A stretch of DNA of 64,000 nt from Nilaparvata lugens (Eukaryota; Arthropoda; Insecta; Hemiptera; Delphacidae). The DNA lies in NCBI RefSeq assembly GCF_014356525.2, contig NC_052506.1:14754783-14818782 (forward strand). Reading direction: 5' to 3'. Below, in pieces: positions 59,415 through 64,000 of the stretch. Below the pieces are notes generated by a model. It was not told where the DNA came from. It searched no databases and was given only the letters and a program-made list of their open reading frames with translations. Every line of letters starts with the position of its first letter. Position 1 is the stretch's first letter. A program made the translations under genes and the position numbers.

Positions 59415-59624
59415 TTGAATGAAAAGACTAAGAAATTGTCAAAAAACCACAGACTTATTGATACTTAGAAAGACCGGTTTCGGTTATTACACCATTGTCA
59501 ATCTCTGATAAACTAAACTGTTTAGTATATCAGAGATTGACAATGGTGTAAAAACCGAAACCGGTCTTTCTAAATATCAATAAATCTGTGGTTCTTTGAC
59601 AATTTCTTAGTCTTTTTCATTCAA
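59415..59624. mobile_element. Long foldback with two hammerhead-like cores
   Basis: Arms of about 100 bases pair from GAATGAAAAGAC/TCTTTTTCATTC to the centre at about 59516. Each arm carries TTGACAATGGTGT, then a short A-rich or AT loop, then ACCGAAACCGGTC (plus strand 59537-59566, minus strand 59502-59472). The GGT/ACC stem, GAAA and the following CCGG-UC reproduce the layout of minimal hammerhead ribozymes of Penelope-like elements. Conserved core bases are changed (UGACAA for CUGANGA), so cleavage is doubtful. The element is non-coding. Confidence 0.85.
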
Positions 59625-59989
59625 AATTGAATAACTAAAGAAATCATTACACCTAATATACAAAACTTAAGAATAGTATTATAATAAAGTGATAATCCAA
59701 TCAATTATGGAATTGTAAATCAAATAATGTTTCGGGATATTATATTATGTTTGTATGTTAAGATTCAGGGAGCTTCTGCCAGTAATTCGTCGGTGGTCTG
59801 ATTATGACTGACACTTATCAAATTTTGGTAAGATGAGACAGTAGACAGACTCAGTATTGCCCCTTCAGTTCTAATGCTGTTAACGCGAGCAATCACCAAC
59901 ATCATCCTCCAAGAAATATGATACGGTGTGATGTTGAACGAGCAATTTGCCGGCAAATCAGACAAGATTCAATATTGGTGCCAGGCCAA
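59625..59989. other. AT-rich non-coding DNA
   Basis: Nothing recognised. Confidence 0.35.
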
Positions 59990-60376
59990 TAATAGCATGG
60001 TAAGAAGTGATGCCTGTTATGTCGCAGTCGCACACTCTCAGCTGTGTAATCAGCCAGCAATGCGTGACTGAGATACATAAGCGATAAAAAGCTGGCTGAG
60101 CATTGCGCCTCCTCCTATATGAGCCTTTTTTTCTGTCGGCTAAGCAAAGGGGGAATTTTGAGTATTTTTAAAGAGGGGAAACAGCCTGTGTAATAGGAGA
60201 GGGTTGAAAGCAATAACTTCATAAGGGACACTTTGTGTGGAGGAGCACTTTATGTGTTTGTTTTGCAGGGTGCACCAACAACGCTATCAACCATCTTATT
60301 GAACTGCTCACTAAACCAGCAATTTTGCTGCAGCCTCCAACCTCAACGAGACTGTACCTTATTCTTATTATAAGTT
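59990..60376. other. GC-balanced island, possible splice acceptor
   Basis: Repeat-free island with a good acceptor (TGTTTGTTTTGCAG at 60255-60268) followed by an open stretch of about 100 bases in two frames. No donor and no family could be recognised, so an exon is only a possibility. Confidence 0.22.
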
Positions 60377-61074
60377 TAATATCGGGGCACCGAGCTTCGC
60401 TCGTTATTTATTTATTGATAAAAAGAACTCAATTCTTTAAAATGATTGGGGAAGGACTAACAGGCACATCCCAAAACTGATTCTTCCACGAATTTTGATT
60501 TATACACTATAAATATTCCAAAAAGTAGGTTTTGTTCCATGTACTTGTCAAATTTTCAGTCCAAACATTTTTTGAAAAAAAAAAATTTCTAATTTATATT
60601 GTTTGCAAACCAAATTGAAACCTAACAAAATAACACTCACTAAACACTTAAAACTGTAAAATAATTATTACATTTGAAAAAGTTGATATACTTTAATGTA
60701 GAATGATATACCATGTCATGTAAACAAATCAGATCATTTTATCAAGTCTATTAAATTTCTAGATCATATTTCTTGTGAGATACGGTAAGCTGATTGATTA
60801 TACAGCTGATCTCCCACACAGGCTCAGGCATCTTCTGTTATCGACAGACGACGAAATTATCATCTGTTTTTCCAAGGAATTATCCTTTCCATGTCCTTCA
60901 GTGAGTTTTTCCAGGGATGAGACCCAGTGCAATCAAATTCTTATATCATAAACCTACTATGTTCGTGAAAATCGTTAGAGCCGTTTTAGTGATCCGTTTA
61001 ACATAAATAACCATATAAATAGCCAAATAACCAGATATAAAAATACAGAAATTGCTCGCTTAATATAATAGGAT
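60377..61074. mobile_element. Dispersed repeat family member, copy 2
   Basis: Left end ATATCGGGGCACCGAGCTTC and right end GCTCGCTTAATATAATAGGA match 33207-33951. The copy is slightly shorter (698 versus 745 bases), with many substitutions and indels, so the insertions are independent and old. Confidence 0.8.
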
Positions 61075-61985
61075 AGATTCAAGAAAATTTAGTTTTCAGC
61101 GCTGGGATATAATATACAATTCATGAACCCAAGAGGGAATATTACAATATTATTTTATAGATTTATTACCTACTGAATGTTACAAACTTATGTAACGATT
61201 ACTATCAATTAAAACAATATTATCTTATCAATGAATGTGGAATATTCATTGTGATTTGTTCTTTCGAAGTTGGTGGATCAATTTATGCCACTATATAAAT
61301 TTGGGTAGGAGTTGATACACAAAAAAAATTGTGTCACATAAAAATATTTGTCACATCATGTGAGAGGGAAAGCTCTACTGCATTTTGCAAAGTAATCTAG
61401 TTACTGTTGAGAATAGTGGTACATCAAATAGAAGATATCTTGAAACTGGAGAGGAATACTGTCACCAAATAGTGGTCAGTGGGGATGTTGAAATATCACA
61501 GAACTCCTGTAGTGTAGACCTACTCTCGATATCCTCGATATCTTTTACCTTTACGTTACAGAGGAAAATAACCGAAGTTATAACTGATTACTTCTATAGT
61601 TAGTTCATTGACATTCATTTGAAGCCTGAATAGAGATGTGTGGAATCATTATTTTTCACTTCTGACAAAGTGTTTGTTGAGATGTACCGACAAGTGACAC
61701 ACTGAAGATGACATCATTGGTGTCACATTGAATCATTTTTCTAAATAGATTCGTGAAGTTTGACTGCATCTTTTTGTCTTAATTATATTTTTTTGTGAAT
61801 TCCGAAGATTACTGAAAATTTTGACAGTCATGCTGAATAACGAGTTTCTATGTACTGTTTCGAGTCTGAATGTAACTTTATGTAAGTACTTGAATATGGA
61901 ACTGTATAATTCATGGGCCTGGGGATTGATTGAGGGGATGAATCGAAGTTGTTGAGACGATTGTAATAGAATTGATGCTGATGAG
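61075..61985. other. AT-rich non-coding DNA
   Basis: The ORF 61385-61603 is unsupported. Nothing else is recognised. Confidence 0.35.
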
Positions 61986-61989
61986 AGAG

Positions 61990-62450
61990 GTACTCGCCGA
62001 TGTTGAGAGGGGAATGGTGCTTGAGAAGTCCTGTTCGCCCACTCTTGGGTTTTGGTTGTGAAGGAGTTCGGACAAAGTTTTGTGCGGTCGTTGGTTGTGA
62101 GGGCGATTCGATGGAGGGGTCACACAGCTGGAGCCTGAGACGGGGCCAAATAGCCGGTCTAGCGAGCGTGCTTCGCCAGTTTTGTTGCCACATAAATAAG
62201 ATTAATGTGCGTTGGCGGTCTTAGAATGGTGATGGAGCAAGGGGCAAGGAGACCGAAGCGGGCGAAACAAAACTGAGGAAGAAAATGCGGAAAGGAAAAA
62301 TAGGAGACGACGTAGAAAGCGAGAAACGAAAAGAAAAGGTTATATTGTAGTTGTAAAGGAGGCATCATCCTTCTTTCGGGCCTCCTCTCCTACCTAACTC
62401 ACCCCCCCCCTTCGTGGACTCACACTAACTACTATGGCGAGATTAACCAG
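61990..62450. other. GC-balanced island, candidate regulatory element
   Basis: GC-rich with CpG, purine-rich at 62270-62340 and a C run at 62402-62410. Overlapping ORFs occur on both strands without domains. Confidence 0.25.
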
Positions 62451-63475
62451 GGGTAATTGTTCAAATTCCCTCGTTAGGATTACTTTCATTGCTGATGAGA
62501 AGCTAGTACAGTACAGTAATGTTTCCGGCCATGGTATTATCATTGACACTCCTGCTAACACAATCTGTGAAGTTCTTTGTTTTTGTTCCTCTTATCAACT
62601 TTATCAAAACCTATTTCTCAATTTCCCTCATTGCTGTGTGCTATCTATGCTTCCAAAAGCCTGGAGAGTAAGCAACCCGATGCGTTGATTTGAAAATCCA
62701 TGAGACTTAGGACTTCTAATAATTCACATTCCAATTAATTTTGACAGAACAAATCCATTAATGATAATAAGTGTTCGATGATGATTACATACAAAAGCAG
62801 AGTTTTGTCGGGCTTAGAAAATACTATATAATAAGTTGCAATTCATTCTCATGAACTTAATTTACTGTATTTTACTACGAATATTATATTATGTCACAAA
62901 ACTGTCTAGATCATGATAACTCAGATAACCAAATGAAATTGGTATAATAACCTGAATACAATGAGATAAAGTGACATTCTGTACATAACAATCAAACTTG
63001 AATACTCACAATGATGAAACATTCCAACCATTCAAGCAATTTTTAATTTTATTCAAGTTTGGATTTTTTTTACAGATAACTGATATATTCAAAAATCCTT
63101 CATTTATGTTGTTCCTAGAAACCAGTACTATACAGGCTACAAATATCATAAAGTAACTGAGTCATTGTTTTACCATATGTCAGAACTCTGTAACATATAG
63201 GCACAATGAAGAGGAAAAGTATGTGGATCTTATATGAATTGGAGGCACTTGATACACAATCAAGCCAAGTGATACACTATCACATACTTTTCTATGCGTG
63301 TCTTTTCTTCACGTGTCTATGGAGTTTATAGACCTTAGCTTCTGGATCTCAGATCTTATGATACAGTAGTTGAAAGTTGAGGAGAAAGATGTTATGATCT
63401 TACAGATTCAATAATTTATTTCTAAATTATAATAATATAATGATCCAGTGAGGTATAATTCAATCTTGAGCCAGG
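62451..63475. other. AT-rich non-coding DNA
   Basis: The ORF 62434-62688 has a balanced composition at its start but no recognisable family. Confidence 0.35.
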
Positions 63476-63479
63476 TTGT

Positions 63480-64000
63480 TAATTAACGCTTTAGTTCTGC
63501 ACGTGATAGTTGCAATTCTCACACGTGAATTGTGTTTGCAAGCGAGAGAGTGACGGCGTGTTGTTGCAGGAAAATGGCCAGCGCAAGATGGCCGTATCGA
63601 GAAATAAATGTCGGCAGATAAGAAAGCGTGGGCAAGGCACGGAAAGGGGCAAGGGGCACTAACAAGCCCTGCTCTTTTCCCTTCGTAAAGGGGAAAAACT
63701 ATGGCCTGATAGTGAGGAGGGGAAGGGTGGATGGTGCAGGCGTTTATCTGAGTCTTTTGTTGCCGGGAGAAAAGGGAGAAGGCACTATTAGTCTTAATAA
63801 TCAGACAAGGATATAGCAGGAACAATTTATGAAGAAGGAGAGGAACGAGACGGTAAATCCGTTCGCGATGAGTGCGAGAAAGGTGGAGATAGAGGAAGGA
63901 AATGGGAGGGAAGAAAGAAGGAGAAGATGAAAATAACCGCAGGAAGGCAGCGGTCAGCGGAGTGGAGGAGTGGAGGACGTGCCGCGGATATTAAATGCTG
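63480..64000. other. GC-balanced, strongly purine-biased island
   Basis: CpG-containing from 63480. From about 63825 to the end the plus strand is mostly G and A (GGAAGGAAATGGGAGGG and similar). The ORFs on both strands have no domain. The island is cut by the window end. Confidence 0.27.

Noticed and set aside
60255..60380. Acceptor TGTTTGTTTTGCAG followed by an open stretch, as an exon
   Set aside because: No donor site or recognisable protein was found, and the frame runs into the repeat at 60377.

Overview
This window looks like insect nuclear DNA, most likely from a hemipteran (planthopper-like). It is strongly AT-rich and full of degenerate retroelements and foldback (MITE-like) repeats. 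Several repeat families look familiar to me from hemipteran genomic sequence, but that is recall and I could not check it. I found no complete host gene, no tRNA or rRNA gene, no CRISPR array and no bacterial-type operon. The 64 kb reads as a gene desert or the inside of very large introns. Only two short stretches (5168-5261 and 19113-19295) have splice-site-like borders that could mark host exons, and both are weak.

Layout. 1-11 kb: AT-rich DNA with scattered GC-balanced islands, a palindromic MITE (3934-4076) and two 3'-truncated-to-end remnants of one LINE family (6835-7412 and 11106-11550). 12-14.3 kb: a near-perfect 1,152-bp tandem duplication containing a GC-balanced island and a foldback. 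14.3-19.4 kb: islands and LINE tails. 19.4-29.9 kb: an 8.56-kb unit present about 1.23 times in direct tandem (block A 19412-21388, block A' 27974-29942). Inside it lies a putative non-autonomous LTR element: LTR-like pair 21392-22114 and 27261-27991, a broken gag-like coiled-coil frame, and an ORF with four arginine-rich repeats of about 30 residues. 30-48 kb: candidate regulatory islands between foldback elements, SINE/LINE tails and a TIR element (43972-44675). 48.3-49.8 kb: a frameshifted LINE reverse transcriptase on the minus strand. 53.4-57 kb: a nearly complete Ty3/gypsy gag-pol broken only by two small frame shifts, with no recognised LTRs. 57-64 kb: AT-rich DNA, a long foldback with hammerhead-like cores (59415-59624), a second copy of the 33-kb repeat family (60377-61074) and more islands.

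Biological reading. The coding content is that of transposable elements. The most plausible host content is the series of GC-balanced, low-repeat islands (about 0.3-1.2 kb each, recurring every few kb), many with homeodomain-, forkhead- or GAGA-type words. This pattern is often seen around developmental regulators, but conservation could not be tested here. Some structure, especially 21.4-23.4 kb and the two tandem duplications, may partly reflect assembly (unpolished long reads or false duplication), and those entries say so.
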